From assembly GCA_036874045.1 (NCBI GenBank), contig CM072335.1:8080001-8144000 (forward strand): a stretch of 64,000 bases of DNA. Direction: 5' to 3'. A program made the translations under genes and the position numbers. Positions 22,887 through 34,701 of the stretch are shown piece after piece. The notes below the pieces were generated by a model. It saw only the letters and a program-made list of their open reading frames with translations, was not told the DNA's origin and did not search any database. The stretch's first letter is position 1; every line of letters begins with the position of its first letter. The stretch comes from Cymodocea nodosa (lineage: Eukaryota > Streptophyta > Magnoliopsida > Alismatales > Cymodoceaceae).

Positions 22887-25800
22887 GGACGTTGCCACCC
22901 TTCTAGTTGTGCATTCATTGATCCTCTAATGTCATCCTCTTTTGTGCTATGGTGTTAGCGGCTCAACAAACTTCGTCCTTTGTCAAATTAATAGACAAAT
23001 GTCCGTTGGTATGATGGTTTCTCCCATTCTAGGCCATTTGGAAATAACTACATTGGTGTTGTTCTCCACTCTAGCAATGCCATTAAGTGTTCCAGTCACT
23101 TGATGAGTTTGTAGATGTCTCCTCTAGGGCAATGGTGATGAAATAGAGGAGACTTATAGCTATCTTACGATATTCCTCTTTAGTTAGCACTTTTGGTTTC
23201 TATCTGCCCTTGTTAGGCAACTTTGGATTGAATAGTTGCTCAAACCATCTAAACTTTGTGGAATATTGTTGCTCCACCTTGTTCCTTACTTCAGTTGTGA
23301 AGAGGTCATAGATAAGTGATCAGCTCTACCCCTTGTTAGATTGTTATGTGTTATTAGTGTTGCTAGTCTCTATGGAATCCCAAGATGGACTTATTAAGAA
23401 TCTTTGTGGAACATTTCAAAAGTTGAATGAAAACAATTACATCCAATGGGCACAAAATTTTAAGAAGTTTCTTGTTGCTCATAAATGTATTTAGCATATC
23501 ACACAACCCCCTCTTGATGTCAAGCATCCAAGTTATAAGTGGTACATTGTTGATGCCACTATGATTTCTTGGATGTTAAACAATATTAACTTAGAAAGAA
23601 GATATGAGATACTTTGTAGTTAACCTATGAAAGTGAACAGAACATTAATGCATTATTTGAATTTTATGAATAACCATTTACTAGATGTCAATGGGAGCAA
23701 ACAACACAGGAACATTTTACTTGCTTTAGAGCTCTTGCTGATGAACTAGAACTACATCAGCCTATTACTACCAATATTCAATAAAATCAGAAGTATTGTA
23801 ATGAGTTGCTAGTTGTGGCATATCTCAACAGTTTAGAGAAAAATCATGTTCAAATAAAATACAAGTTTTACATTTATAATTAATTACAAATGTACAGTAC
23901 CTATTGTATTAAACAATATAAATGTAGGTCAATTCACAAAGAGTTTGTCTTAATTACTTTTATTGAGTTGATTACTTGATTAATACCTTAATATGATTCT
24001 AAAATTTTATTCACAACCTAAACCTATTGAAATTACAATTATATACCTACAAATAGAGTATAAAACTCACAAAACATGTACAAATCAAAAACCAACATGT
24101 TTATACAAAAGTCAATTTAAGACAATTTCATTGGTAACTATAATTCTAATCCTGGAATCATAGAAATAAAACCCAACTTATAACACCTATTCCTCCCAAT
24201 TTGGGTATTGAAAAATTATGTAAAAATGTGTTGAAAAAGATTTCAAATGATTTGAAAAATCACAGTGATTTCAAGAACTAAATCACTCCAAATAGTCCAC
24301 AGGCTTGAATCTACTAGGAGTGCACAAAATGCGTAAATCACAACACAGAATGCGCTCACTTACTAAAAAATTCCTAACTTTGTCAAATCATTGCAAAAAA
24401 TCCCAAAATCACTGCTCAACGAAAGAAGACTTCCTCATCTGGAAAGCCCAATTTATAGATTGTAAAAATTCGTTTTTGACTGCGAGAAAACACTGATAAA
24501 AGTTGTGTGATTCACTGGCCAAAAATTGCATTCTAGGCCAGATGCACCTTCCGACAATAAATTCATAAAATCCCTTCAAATCACCTCTAAAAATTCTAAA
24601 ACTGGCACAACTCAAAAGTAGACTCCAAACCACACGAAATCGATCGAAAATTTTACAAGAACTATGAGACCTAATTAAAATGATATATCCCTAATTTATG
24701 CACACAATTTTACTGTTATATAAACACACATATTCACAAACACCTTATCTACATGACAACATATCCACATATCAACATCTAGAAAACATTTTCATATCAT
24801 TGCAGCTACTGAGATTAATATCTAACTGTGCAAGTTACACTACAAAGCATGAAATAAAACAAAAACATCACAAACACATGAATAAATGTACCTATGCGTA
24901 TATAACAATATGAACATAAAAGATACATGCATAGATATCTTCCCTTCCCAAAATATACCTTAAAGCTCTGCACTTTCTTTGAGTTCCTTTTGATTTCACC
25001 TCTCCAACACATCCACTTCAAGGCTCTCTCCCTTTGAAGTTTGCTTTTCAAAGGACATCCAAGGTTACAAGAAAATATGTTGATCCACCGTCTTTCATCC
25101 CAACAGCAACAACCAGATTGAGGGGGACATGAGGGCTCCAATGGGTGGTCTTTTCCTCATCCAAAGGGGGAGAAGAGACTCCAATAACCTCAGAACACAA
25201 GATAGGACCTTGGTAAATCCTCAAACTCGTCCAATAACCCCAACCCATGCAGTTTTTTCTTGCTGTAGTTGAAGGTTCCGTGAGCTCCTTTCTCCAAACA
25301 TGAGACCCCCCCACTATTATCCTCCTCCATGCACCTCCACAACGTTGCTGTCACCAATGGCTGCTAGAAATGCCAGAGGAGGGGGTCAGATGTTGCTGGA
25401 ACTTGGCTGGAATGGGATGAATGTGCAGCCCTACGAGAGAAGGATGCTTGCTGCAATGGAAGCGGGAAAGATGCTCAATAATCGTTGCCCTTGGGTATTT
25501 TATTTCTTGCATCCTTTGATCTCCACCTTTAGATCATCATAAGTCCATCCAATGGCAGAAGATTAATATCCCTCATAACTTCATAATGTCTCCTATTTAA
25601 ATCAAAATACTTGTACCAAATGCATCATCTATGTGGTGATTGCTAACAAATATAACATGAGAAAGTGTATTTGTATTAGAATGGACTATTAAACTATATG
25701 CAATAGAAACAAAATATAAACTTTTCTATTACATTCTCATTTTATGAAATTAAAGTCATATTTTAATAATATTGCTTCGCTAGTTGTGTATGGGAGATAA

Positions 25801-26345
25801 AAATGCAAAACTACTTTGTGTTCAATACATAGACTATTGACTTGGTACTCATTAAATAAAGGACAAATTTGTGCATTAATTAAAATTTAACACATAAAAA
25901 CATGCATAACTCTAAAATATGATTTTCATGTAATCCTTCATTAAGACATATATAATTACAATTTATAATCTATAATATAAATGAATTGACATATAAAATA
26001 CACAAATTTAGACTTTATAGAGAGGAATTAGGTTCTTAGTGGTGAAAGCTTGCAAGATTTTCATGGTGTATTGTTAAAGGTGTTACGGTTGTCAATTTCA
26101 TCTTCAATAGTTGAGTAGTTGACCATGATAGTTAGAGTTCGTGGACATTCTAGAAGCCGTGAGGGAGGCAGAGGAGGTTGTGGGAAGGTTCTCGATGAGC
26201 ATTGTGGTAGAACCTATCATCAATTAGGCAAGTGTTGGTAAAAGTTTGGCAAACTTGAGTATGCTAGGGTGGCTACTAAGACTAAGAGCACTACATAGGA
26301 AATTGAGAGTTACACACCTAGTCAAAGTGGATCCTTCATTATTAC
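22887..26345 (+). pseudogene. Copia gag, split by a 2.1-kb insertion
   Basis: After a leader of about 485 bp, an ATG at 23372 starts ESQDGLIKNLCGTFQKL and NYIQWAQNFKKFLVAHKCI, the N-terminal block of Copia Gag. It continues with stops to LNSLEKNHVQIK, breaks at 23863 and resumes at 26003. There VLSGESLQDF fits the conserved 'ILTGE' block, followed by RGHSRSREGGRGG and a remnant zinc knuckle (CGRTYHQLGKCW). The frame is continuous when the insert is removed. Confidence 0.75.
23864..26002. mobile_element. unidentified 2.1-kb insertion with 10-bp target duplication
   Basis: ATAAAATACA occurs at 23854-23863 and 25993-26002, exactly at the two edges of the interrupted Copia gag. I see no terminal inverted repeats, poly(A) tail or LTR ends. 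A 9-11 bp duplication without terminal repeats best fits a non-TIR Mutator-like (MULE) element. The interior 24900-25550 is clearly more GC-rich than its flanks and could be captured host sequence, but I recognise no protein in it. Confidence 0.55.
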
Positions 26346-27690
26346 CTAATGTAGGTTGAATATGTTGAGTTCCTATAGTTAAAGGGATAAGAGGTTTTAG
26401 CCATGTGTCTCATGTCGTTCCATCCACTTTGGGTACCATTACCTTTTTGATTTATTAGAATGACTATTGAATTGTAGATTCTAAAGTTTCATCCCACATG
26501 ATAGGTACCTATGACATTTTTATCCGTTTTAATAATCTTTCTGTTGTTAACTATGTTAATGGATAGACCTGCTCTATATTTGGAGTTGTCCAAGTTATAC
26601 TAAACATGGCTCTTGATCATATTTTATTTGTTCCTAATTTTCCTATTAACATTTCTATTGATGCTCTTACAAAACCACTTTCATGTTTTATAACCTTTTT
26701 CTCTTTTCATTGTGTTTCATAGGATCTGCAGATGAGGAGGAGAATTGGTTTAGCCCATAAGACTTAGCAAGGTGTCTATGTTCTTGTTCAAGACAATATT
26801 CTTTAGGGGCCTACACTTCTAGTGTTGCAATATAAGTCTTTCATCTTGTAGCATTATCAATTAGGTCATCTTTCCTTTGAAAAGCTTCAATAGGCTTTCC
26901 TTTGGATTTTTATTTCTTGTTTTAATTATGAGTCTTGTTAATTAGTTAAGCATCATTGTACTACCTTTCATCGGTAACGTCTCATATCTAATAAATGTCC
27001 TTTTAACATTGTTTATTGTGATATTTGGAGTTCATCTTGAATTACATTTATTAGTCGTTATCAATGTTATATTTTATTTGTGGATGATTATTTCAAAGTA
27101 TCTTAAGTTTTTTATTGACAAATCATCAAACTATGTTGGATATTGTGAAACAATATTTTGCTAAAATAAAAAATGTGTTCTTTGCTATATTCAAAATTTT
27201 TCATACTGATAATGCATTGGAGTTTGTTTAATTTGCTATACAATCTTGTTGTGCATCCTTGGCTATTGTTTGTTAAACTACTTGCACTCACACATCTATG
27301 CAAAATTAAGTTGTCAAGTACAAACATCGTCATTTGCTTGATGTTGCTTGCACTCATGCTTCATATGCATGTCTTCTTATTTTTGGTCTGATGTTATTTT
27401 TATAGTTGTCTATTTCATTAATTGTATGTCATCCTCTCTATTAAGGGGAGAGATTCCTCTCAAAATGCTCTCCGTTGATATAGAGTTGTTTACTCTTCCT
27501 TCAAAGGTATTTAGATGTATGATATTTGTTTATGATTTGACCTTTGGTCTTGACATGCTTGCTCTTTGATCCATTAAATGTATCTTTGTCAATTACTTTC
27601 AGATTAAAAAAAGATATCAGTGTTATCCTCCTATAATGCATCATTACTTTATGTTGGTCAATGTTACTTTCTTTGAGTCCACCTCATTCT
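26346..27690 (+). pseudogene. Copia protease and integrase, truncated
   Basis: The plus strand retains GAG-pre-integrase-like sequence near 26830-26960 and integrase near 26990-27110 (FNIVYCDIWSSS, then YILFVDDYFKVS). It ends NVTFFESTSFF at about 27690, the typical end of the Copia integrase before RT. RT, RNase H and the 3' LTR of this unit are missing. Many stops and frameshifts are present. Confidence 0.7.
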
Positions 27691-28282
27691 TTGTCTGTTC
27701 TTTGACCAAGTTTAACTGGCTTTACCTTTTTGGTTGATTAGGGTTGACTCTAGTTGGCCTAGAGGTTTCTTAGGGTTTTTGGGTATGTTTTGTAGTTTCT
27801 GGAAGAATTAAGGTATTGGGTGGATTTGTCAATCTTTTGCAAATTCAAACATCAGAGCTTTCAGAATGGACCTTGCATGGTGCCATAAAAATGGGTGTTT
27901 ATAATGGCTTAAGGAAGCTGATGATAATACTCATGACTCCACAGATTTGCAAATGCTTATAATTGGATCAATAACATTAGGAGAATTCAGCTTAGAAAGT
28001 TGTTTGCTGGATGAAATGGATGCAGCAATTGTAGCTTTTACAAGAACATTTCCTGCAATAATTTTCATGAACCTCTTAGTGCTATGGGTGCTCTGAAGGG
28101 CAAGTTTGATTATATGGTTTTACTTGTGTATGTCAAATGGATTTTAAGATCCATATATGCAACCTATTCAATGCCCTGAATGCTTTTAATGAAGGAGATC
28201 TCTTTTTTTCCTTTTTAAAAGATTTCTTTTATAACTTTGCTAATTAAACTAATATTTGTACTTTTCCTTTCTCCTGGGTCAG
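27690..28282. other. end of giant intron, no element recognised
   Basis: No family assignment is possible. A stretch at 27850-28110 has a more coding-like composition but no convincing frame. The last 30 bases form a good polypyrimidine tract before the exon B acceptor. Confidence 0.4.
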
Positions 28283-28345
28283 GTTTATGTTTCAACCATA
28301 CAGGCATACAAATATCCTGTTGTTGGACTTCAGTGGCATCCAGAG
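28283..28345 (+). CDS. GGH: GGH exon B with catalytic His and Glu (21 codons)
   Basis: It follows the acceptor CCTGGGTCAG and reads VYVSTIQAYKYPVVGLQWHPE. The His (28337-28339) and Glu (28343-28345) of WHPE are the second and third members of the family's Cys-His-Glu triad. The next bases are ATATGA rather than the expected GTATGA, so the 5' splice site is lost. Reading on gives Ile then a TGA stop. Confidence 0.85.
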
Positions 28346-29027
28346 ATATGATTAGGGGCCATGTCTTGATCTTCAAATGCCGGAATTTCAGCTATTACTT
28401 CATTTTTGTGGAAATTACCTTTATAATTATATTATTTTTCATCAATAATATGGTTGGGAAAATATTGGTAGGTAGTTTAATGAAAATTTGGTGCTAATGT
28501 TTGATAGATTTTTCTTCTTGCATATTTTTGGAGTTAACATTTCAAGCATAGAAGGCACCACAGATTCTGTTGTGGATTATCCATTTGAGATAAGTCTAGA
28601 GAACTGGTTTTGTCGCTTGTTTAGTTTAGAACACATAAAAAATTCAGGATATGAATCCTATAATCTTCATGGTTAGCAAGGATAAGTAACGTCTCCAGTG
28701 ACCTGTTGTAATTACTCACTTTTTTCAAATCAATTGAAGGCTCGTTCTATAGAAAAATTGCAAACTTACAAGGTTATGCTTCAGAATACTTACCACTTGG
28801 AAATCTATGCTTTCAAGAACAGATTTTGGATTAAAAATGGTATAAAAAAGATATATAAATATTAAGAATTATAAAATATTTGGTATAATTATTTGACAGA
28901 TATGAAGAGGAATCATTTCATATCATCGAATCCACATTTGAAATTACAAGTTTGTCAAAAGATGCTTGATTTGGTGATTTATTAGGGTTTTTTATATTTT
29001 ATAGTGATATTTTTTACATCTTGACAG
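28346..29027 (+). other. GGH intron with mutated 5' splice site
   Basis: The intron begins AT instead of GT and ends with a normal acceptor (TTGACAG). The length of 682 bp contains no transposon I can identify. The AG 3' end argues against a minor-class AT-AC intron. Confidence 0.7.
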
Positions 29028-29116
29028 AAAAATGCTTTTGAGTGGGGCATTACAACAATTCCACACAGTGAAGATGCAATTCGAGTAACACAACATTCTG
29101 CCAACTACTTAATAAG
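29028..29116 (+). CDS. GGH: GGH exon C
   Basis: It reads KNAFEWGITTIPHSEDAIRV and on to TQHSANYLI, ending ATA AG|GTTAGT. All are conserved plant GGH blocks, directly following WHPE. The frame is intact, and the donor matches consensus. Confidence 0.88.
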
Positions 29117-29244
29117 GTTAGTTTTTATTTTTCAAAGATTTTCTTGGGAAACTTGTCTTATTTCACACATGCTCGATCTAGAATTTCAAGAGAATGACCA
29201 AGTTTATTAAATAATGTTTATTTGAATTTCTAACATCCGAAATA

Positions 29245-31775
29245 TGTTAGAATCAATTTATTTCACTAAAAGAGGGTGAATAGTAAACTTAAATAATTTA
29301 AAAATATTTTAATAAAAAAATTGAATAAAATATTTTTCTAAAATTGTTTGATGTAAAAATCGATATGTGAATAAATAATAAATAATCAAATGTGAATCAT
29401 GAACAAAACATACGAAAATAGCAATCAAATCACAAAAGAAAAAGACAACATTCTCGAAATCGAATACATTCATTCAACAAACTTTTTTATTTATGCTTTT
29501 CACTAAATTCAATTTTTTACAGGTTCAACACTTAACATTTACACTTAGGGGGGGTTTATGCACTCGAAATCTGATGGAATTGAAAATTTTTTCCATTAAA
29601 TTTCGAGTCATGAGGTGCTTGTGCATTTTGAAAGTAATTTGAATTCCAATCATATGTAAAGGTTGGGAAAAGATTAGAATTCATTTTTTAAAAGATCGCT
29701 CGATGCTCACCCTCACTTGTTGAAGTATATATTGTTAATATTTTTTATTTAATTAATTATTTTAATATTATTTTTATTAAAAATAAAATATTAATTATTT
29801 TATTATTATTAATATTATTTAATTTTATAATATTAAAATCATAAATATTATTTAATTTAATTATTATTATTATTATTTTATTTATTATATTATTTAATAT
29901 ATAATATCAAAATTTCAAAAACTATATAATTTTCTTAACTTTCTGTGGCTAACAAAAACGAAGTCTTAAAAGTCATTTATGGCTAATAGAATGTTTAGAA
30001 TTATATTTTTTTATAATCAAAGTATTTCAATAATTATTTATTATTTACTTTCATTTATTCACTTCATAATAATTATATTTTTAAAAAAGTTATTTATTAT
30101 TACATTACAAGGAATATAGAATTTATAATTAACCTTTTGTTGTTTTAAACATGTATTATAACTAAAAAGTTATCAATTTTTGTAATTTTTGATTTATTTT
30201 ATATAATGATATACTTAATTAATTGATAAATGATATATAAACATTTAATTTAATAGTATGTTCATTTATTAATGTAAGTAATTTATTTCTTGATTAATTA
30301 CATTTTCACAAATTACTTTAATTCATTACTTAACTTTATTAAAAATCAATTCTGTTCAATTCCCTTCAATTCTGTTATGTGCACAAACACCTAAATTTTA
30401 ATTTCTGTCAAATTCCTGAACATGCACAAACACCTAGATTTTGAATTCTTTCTATTAAATTCTGTAGAATTTAAATTCCGTTAGAATTCAAATTCTACGG
30501 AATTCAAATTCTAGGTGTACAAACAGGCCTTTAGTGCTTTTGCAGACTCAACACTCAGCCATCTACCTGATGTTTTACGAGAAATACTATAGTCTCCAAC
30601 ATTTTTCAGGTCCATACAGTAACCTCTTGTATTACATGTAGGTCTAACATTAACCTTCACTTGGTAAACATCTTACCAAGTACAAAATCACTCCTTATAT
30701 CAGGAAGTTTTATCTCAAATCAAGATGCTCACACTAAAATTAGTATGTTTTTTATCACAATCTAGTGAAAACGTTTAAGCACAAAATAAATCAAATAAAA
30801 AATATTTAAGTCCAAATAGAATAAAAAAGAAAGCACAAAAAACGTTTTCTAACTTTTTTGCAATTTACTCTTGACTGAAACCATGTAGAATGAAATTTTC
30901 TCAGTATGCTTTAATGTAGCCTTGAGTGCAGCAACTAATTTTAACTTTAAATAATCTTCTTTTTCAACTTGGATGCCTTAAAATGATGTTAATTTGGAGT
31001 CACAAATGTTGTTAATGTGAAAGCACACAAAGGTATCACCTCTTATGTTGAGAAGCTACAAATATATATAAGATAGAAGCTAAAGTTTGAAAATATGAAA
31101 AGCATATTTGTCAGAATCTGTCTGAATTTATAATAAATCGGTATGCCATTTGACAAATTGGTATGCCATTATTTGAATTTCGACATAGATATCTCATAAT
31201 TAGACCTTTTTTTCTACACATACTATTCACAAATTGATATACCATTTTTTGTATCGGTATAATGTTTCTCAAACTTCTGCAAGCTATATCATCTAATTAA
31301 TATATAAAAGAAAATTCTAAATCATCTTATCAAGTCTTCTTCTAGAAAATGTTATGCTAGTGAGTCCATTGGTATTTCTTTTGATTATTCTTGATCATCT
31401 CAATAACAAACATGTATCATCCTTCTAAGCTCATCTTTTGTTTACCAAGGATCTGTTACATCTATATCCAAGAAATAGTATGGTAATGGAAAAATCGGTA
31501 TATCGTTTGCTAATTCTGATCTGTAGATGATTTTAAACAGTGTGTCACTGTTTGGTATCAATGTTTTGTTTTTCTGTCCAAAGACTTAAACAAATTACTA
31601 TACATCATAAAATGATGTCATTAATCTTAATAGTATGTTGATTTACCAATCGGTAGATCATTTTCAATGACAGTGTACAATTTATTTTAAGTCTCTATTT
31701 ATATATAATTTTTATCTAAATATATATCATTAAGTTTTGCTTCATTAAAATCCTATGAAAAAGAATTTTCTAACA
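29245..31775 (-). repeat. solo LTR of a Sirevirus/Copia-like element, with nested MITE
   Basis: AAATA flanks both sides (29240-29244 and 31776-31780). Termini are TGTTAGAA and TTCTAACA on the plus strand. The stretch near 29270-29282 (agagggtgaatag) resembles the 3' end of Sirevirus LTRs when read on the minus strand, as in the copies at 42.8 and 62.2 kb. Subtracting the MITE leaves about 1.55 kb. There is no internal domain. Six or so degenerate 'atcggtataccattt' motifs lie at 31130-31660. Confidence 0.8.
29548..30530. mobile_element. Harbinger-type MITE, copy 2
   Basis: A 983-bp element flanked by TTA (29545-29547 and 30531-30533). Termini are GGGGGGGTTTATGCAC and, in reverse complement, AGGCCTGTTTGTACAC. 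It is collinear with copy 1 at 14692-15703, differing by scattered substitutions and small deletions near the left end. It is inserted in the solo LTR. Confidence 0.88.
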
Positions 31776-31952
31776 AAATATCATTAATAATTGTTATAAT
31801 AGATGTTAATCATTTGCATAAATATATTTTGCTAATAATTATCAAATCTTATGCATTTCTTTATTGGATGGTAAATGATAATTGAACTAAATAAATTAAA
31901 TAACAGTTTTTTTATAGTGAAACTAGATTAAGATCTATCAAAATACTCTTTA

Positions 31953-33735
31953 GGGGGTGTTTGTACCCTCAGAAATTGTCAGGAAAATTGGAAAGAATTT
32001 TTCTGGATTTTCTAGGCATTTGTGGCATTATGGAAAGGAAAAGATTTAGCCTCCAGCAAACAATGGTAATGGAAAATCCACAAAAATTTTATCATCATTT
32101 ACCAGAGTATAAAAAAGATGGATTGCATGATTTTCTCTTCCATTCACATCCAAAAAAATTTACTGTCTCACTTGCAAAACCCTCGTCCATGAGGTTTGTT
32201 CTATCAGCCTCTGCCCTATTCCTCCCTCTCCACTACCACTACCATTGTCGTCAAGGTTTTATGGCCATGATCTTCCTCACGTTTAGCTGTTATTGTTTGT
32301 CAAATAGTCGTCGTTGTCCTTGTGATCTTCTAGATATAACCCATATATCAACTCATAATCCATGTAACAACTCATAACCCCTTCTCTCATTTAATATTGT
32401 TGCATGCATGTGATGTTGTCATGAGAATGCATATTTGTCATTTAGTATTGTTGAATGCATGTGATGTTGTCATGAGAATGCATGTTAGTTGTGCCTTATC
32501 AACTTGTTTATAATTATACTGCATTCAAATTACGGTATTCCAACCCATTTATTAATAGTTGTCATCTTTGATTTAATCTGTTGCATGGTAAGAGGTGAGT
32601 TGTAGGTGGTGGTTTATTTGTATTTGGAGAGTTCAATGAATAATATGGAAACCTAGAGCTGAATTGTGGATCAACCGGGATCTGCCTGGAGTATGTTTCT
32701 TACGAAGATTAGGATAGAGGATGATGTATAAAATTAAGGCTTACACCTTAAAGTTCAGAGATCGAATTTCAGTTTAAGTTAATCTTAGTATTCAATAGAT
32801 TTATGAAACATTTTGTACCCGAAAAGAATATGGAATTAGTTTGTAATAGATTTGTGATGTCAATGTCTATATAATATTTTGATAGTAACTTACATGTATA
32901 TTATTTTACTTGTATATTTTTTTCTTTGTTTCACAGTTGTTTGTTCCATCATGAGTTAAGATAATTTTACTTTCCATAATATAACAAGATATGACAACCT
33001 CATAGAAAAGAAAGCAAATGTATCGTGTTTATACAACATGAAGTGCTGAAGCAGATGCAATCTTTTATGTGAGGTTTTAAACCAAGGTCATAACAAAACT
33101 CATAATGAAAAAATTAGAGTTGAAACATGGATACAATCAGCGATAAATATAATGATAAAACCAAAAAAATCTTGAGCAGGAAAATGTGAAAATTAGAATG
33201 AAAACTTGATGCACCATATACAGAAATTACCAAAAACTTGCATATCAAAATAGGTCAGGTTGAGACTATGTACATGGTACATGAATGGGTGGGGTTGGGA
33301 CTATGCTCAACTTGTGTGTTTGAATAATTTTTTTTTCAAAATATAGATTTACGTAAAGTTAGTTGAAATATAGAAAAAATAATTAAATATTTATTATCTA
33401 ATTTTTTTCTATTTCTAGTTTCTAAAATTATGTACTTCATAAATTTAATTTTTACCAAATTAATTAGTTATCATTTTCTAGTATAAGTACAAATATACAA
33501 ATATTAATTTTCATCATTTTTCATTTTCTATTAGTATACAAACATTAAGAAAATTTTCTCTTAGAAAAAAGTTACCATCATTTTCTTCAATCTCTTGATT
33601 TTCCTTTTGTCCATTTTCCAGAGACACAAGCGAGCAAAACTTTTTTCCTAGAAAAAATTTACCATCATCTACTTCATTTTCCATCATTTACTTCATTTTC
33701 CTTTTTTGCCATTTTCTAGAGACACAAACACCCTC
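31953..33735. mobile_element. Harbinger-like non-autonomous element (1.8 kb)
   Basis: The left end is GGGGGTGTTTGTACCC after TTA (31950-31952). The right end, in reverse complement, is GAGGGTGTTTGTGTCTC. The motif 'gtgtctctggaaaatgg' recurs inside the right end near 33612-33630, a subterminal repeat. The right target duplication is not visible. The 138-aa plus-strand ORF from 31961 starts in the terminal repeat, and I do not regard it as a gene. Confidence 0.65.
32388..32489. repeat. two-unit 51-bp tandem repeat
   Basis: Units at 32388-32438 and 32439-32489 share catgtgatgttgtcatgaga and differ at only a few bases. They lie inside the Harbinger-like element. Confidence 0.85.
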
Positions 33736-33740
33736 AAAAA

Positions 33741-34165
33741 TTTATTTCCTAGAGGTAGTCAAGAGCATACTTCTCTATAATAATATCTTTCTATCCTTGG
33801 GATGGTAAGGTAAATATTCAAGAAATATTTAGATTATTTCATATTTTTAATGGCAAAATCTTGGGCTAGGTATTGTTTAATTGTCTCAATATATGTGACA
33901 TCACTCTATCAAAAGAATGTCATCTATATAGATCACTAAAGGTATGTAACAATTTATACCTCTTTTTACAAAAACTGAATGACCCACAACACACCTTCTT
34001 AACTTGTTTCCCTTGTTGACTTTTGCTAAATCAAGTATGTAGTCTCTATTTCATATTTATATATAGCCTTAAGGGAAAACATCTATTCAACTAAATCACC
34101 ATATAATAAAACATTCTTCATGTCAACTTAATATAGATCCCAATACTGATTTGTGCCAAGGGGCA
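33741..34165 (-). pseudogene. Copia reverse transcriptase fragment
   Basis: Minus-strand pieces: QVDMKNVLLYGDLVE (RT catalytic Asp strand), IYKYEIETTYLI, a corrupted YIDDI strand, SDVTYIETIKQYLAQDF and EKYALDYL. It is a central RT fragment of a Copia element, cut at about 33741 by the adjacent Harbinger-like element. Gag, integrase, RNase H and LTRs are not seen. Confidence 0.75.
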
Positions 34166-34517
34166 GGAAAATTTGAATGGAATTTAATTTGATCATGACT
34201 GAATATGTATGATAACCTTTTCTAACATGATTAACAATACTAGAGTATCGTTTTCCACAATCTACTTTATAATAATGCATGTGTCAAACATAATCAAACA
34301 TCTTCTATAATCCCAACCAAACACAACCTTTGTGTGTGAGACTTCTACCCTTGTGAGATCTAAGAAATAAAACGGAGAGAGTGTTTCTTAGAATTTAAAC
34401 TTGTGGCCTTTTAGCCATAAGGGAACAACATTATCAACCTTGTATTGATATTGATAATACAGATTTGTTTGTTGACTTTTTGTCTTCTCAATGTATTGGA
34501 ATTAATGCATGTCTCAG
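34166..34517. other. end of GGH intron, no element recognised
   Basis: AT-rich. It ends with a T-rich tract and the acceptor TGTCTCAG before exon D. Confidence 0.4.
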
Positions 34518-34610
34518 TGAGGCTCGAAAGTCTCTAAACAGAGCACCAGTGGAAGAGCTTCTGGACAACCTTATTTACAACTACGCACCAACTTACTGTG
34601 GAAAGGCTGG
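34518..34610 (+). CDS. GGH: GGH exon D
   Basis: It joins exon C in phase (AG|T, Ser) and reads SEARKSLNRAPVEELLDNLI, then YNYAPTYCGKAG, the conserved GGH C-terminal region. It ends GCT GG|GTAAGA, a consensus donor. The frame is intact. Confidence 0.9.
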
Positions 34611-34701
34611 GTAAGATTAATTATCCTCAGGCATCAGAAGCTATATTGTCTATTATACATTTGGGAAATGTAATTAATCTTTCTTCCTGTACTTTTTATA
34701 G

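Larger units (their letters stand above)
6709..28282 (+). other. giant GGH intron (about 21.6 kb)
   Basis: The donor GT at 6709-6710 and acceptor AG at 28281-28282 join exons A and B in phase 0, as expected from the protein (DENK then VYVST). Nearly all of the interval is transposon: a hAT carrying three nested insertions, a LINE fragment and Copia remnants. Positions 6709-7509 and 27690-28282 show no recognisable element and may be original intron. Confidence 0.75.

Noticed and set aside
28346..29027. minor-class (U12) AT-AC intron explaining the AT donor of GGH exon B
   Set aside because: The 3' end is AG, the donor does not match the strict U12 consensus ATATCCTT, and a simple G-to-A change suffices.
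31961..32377. 138-codon plus-strand ORF
   Set aside because: It begins inside the terminal repeat of a Harbinger-like element and has no recognisable domain.
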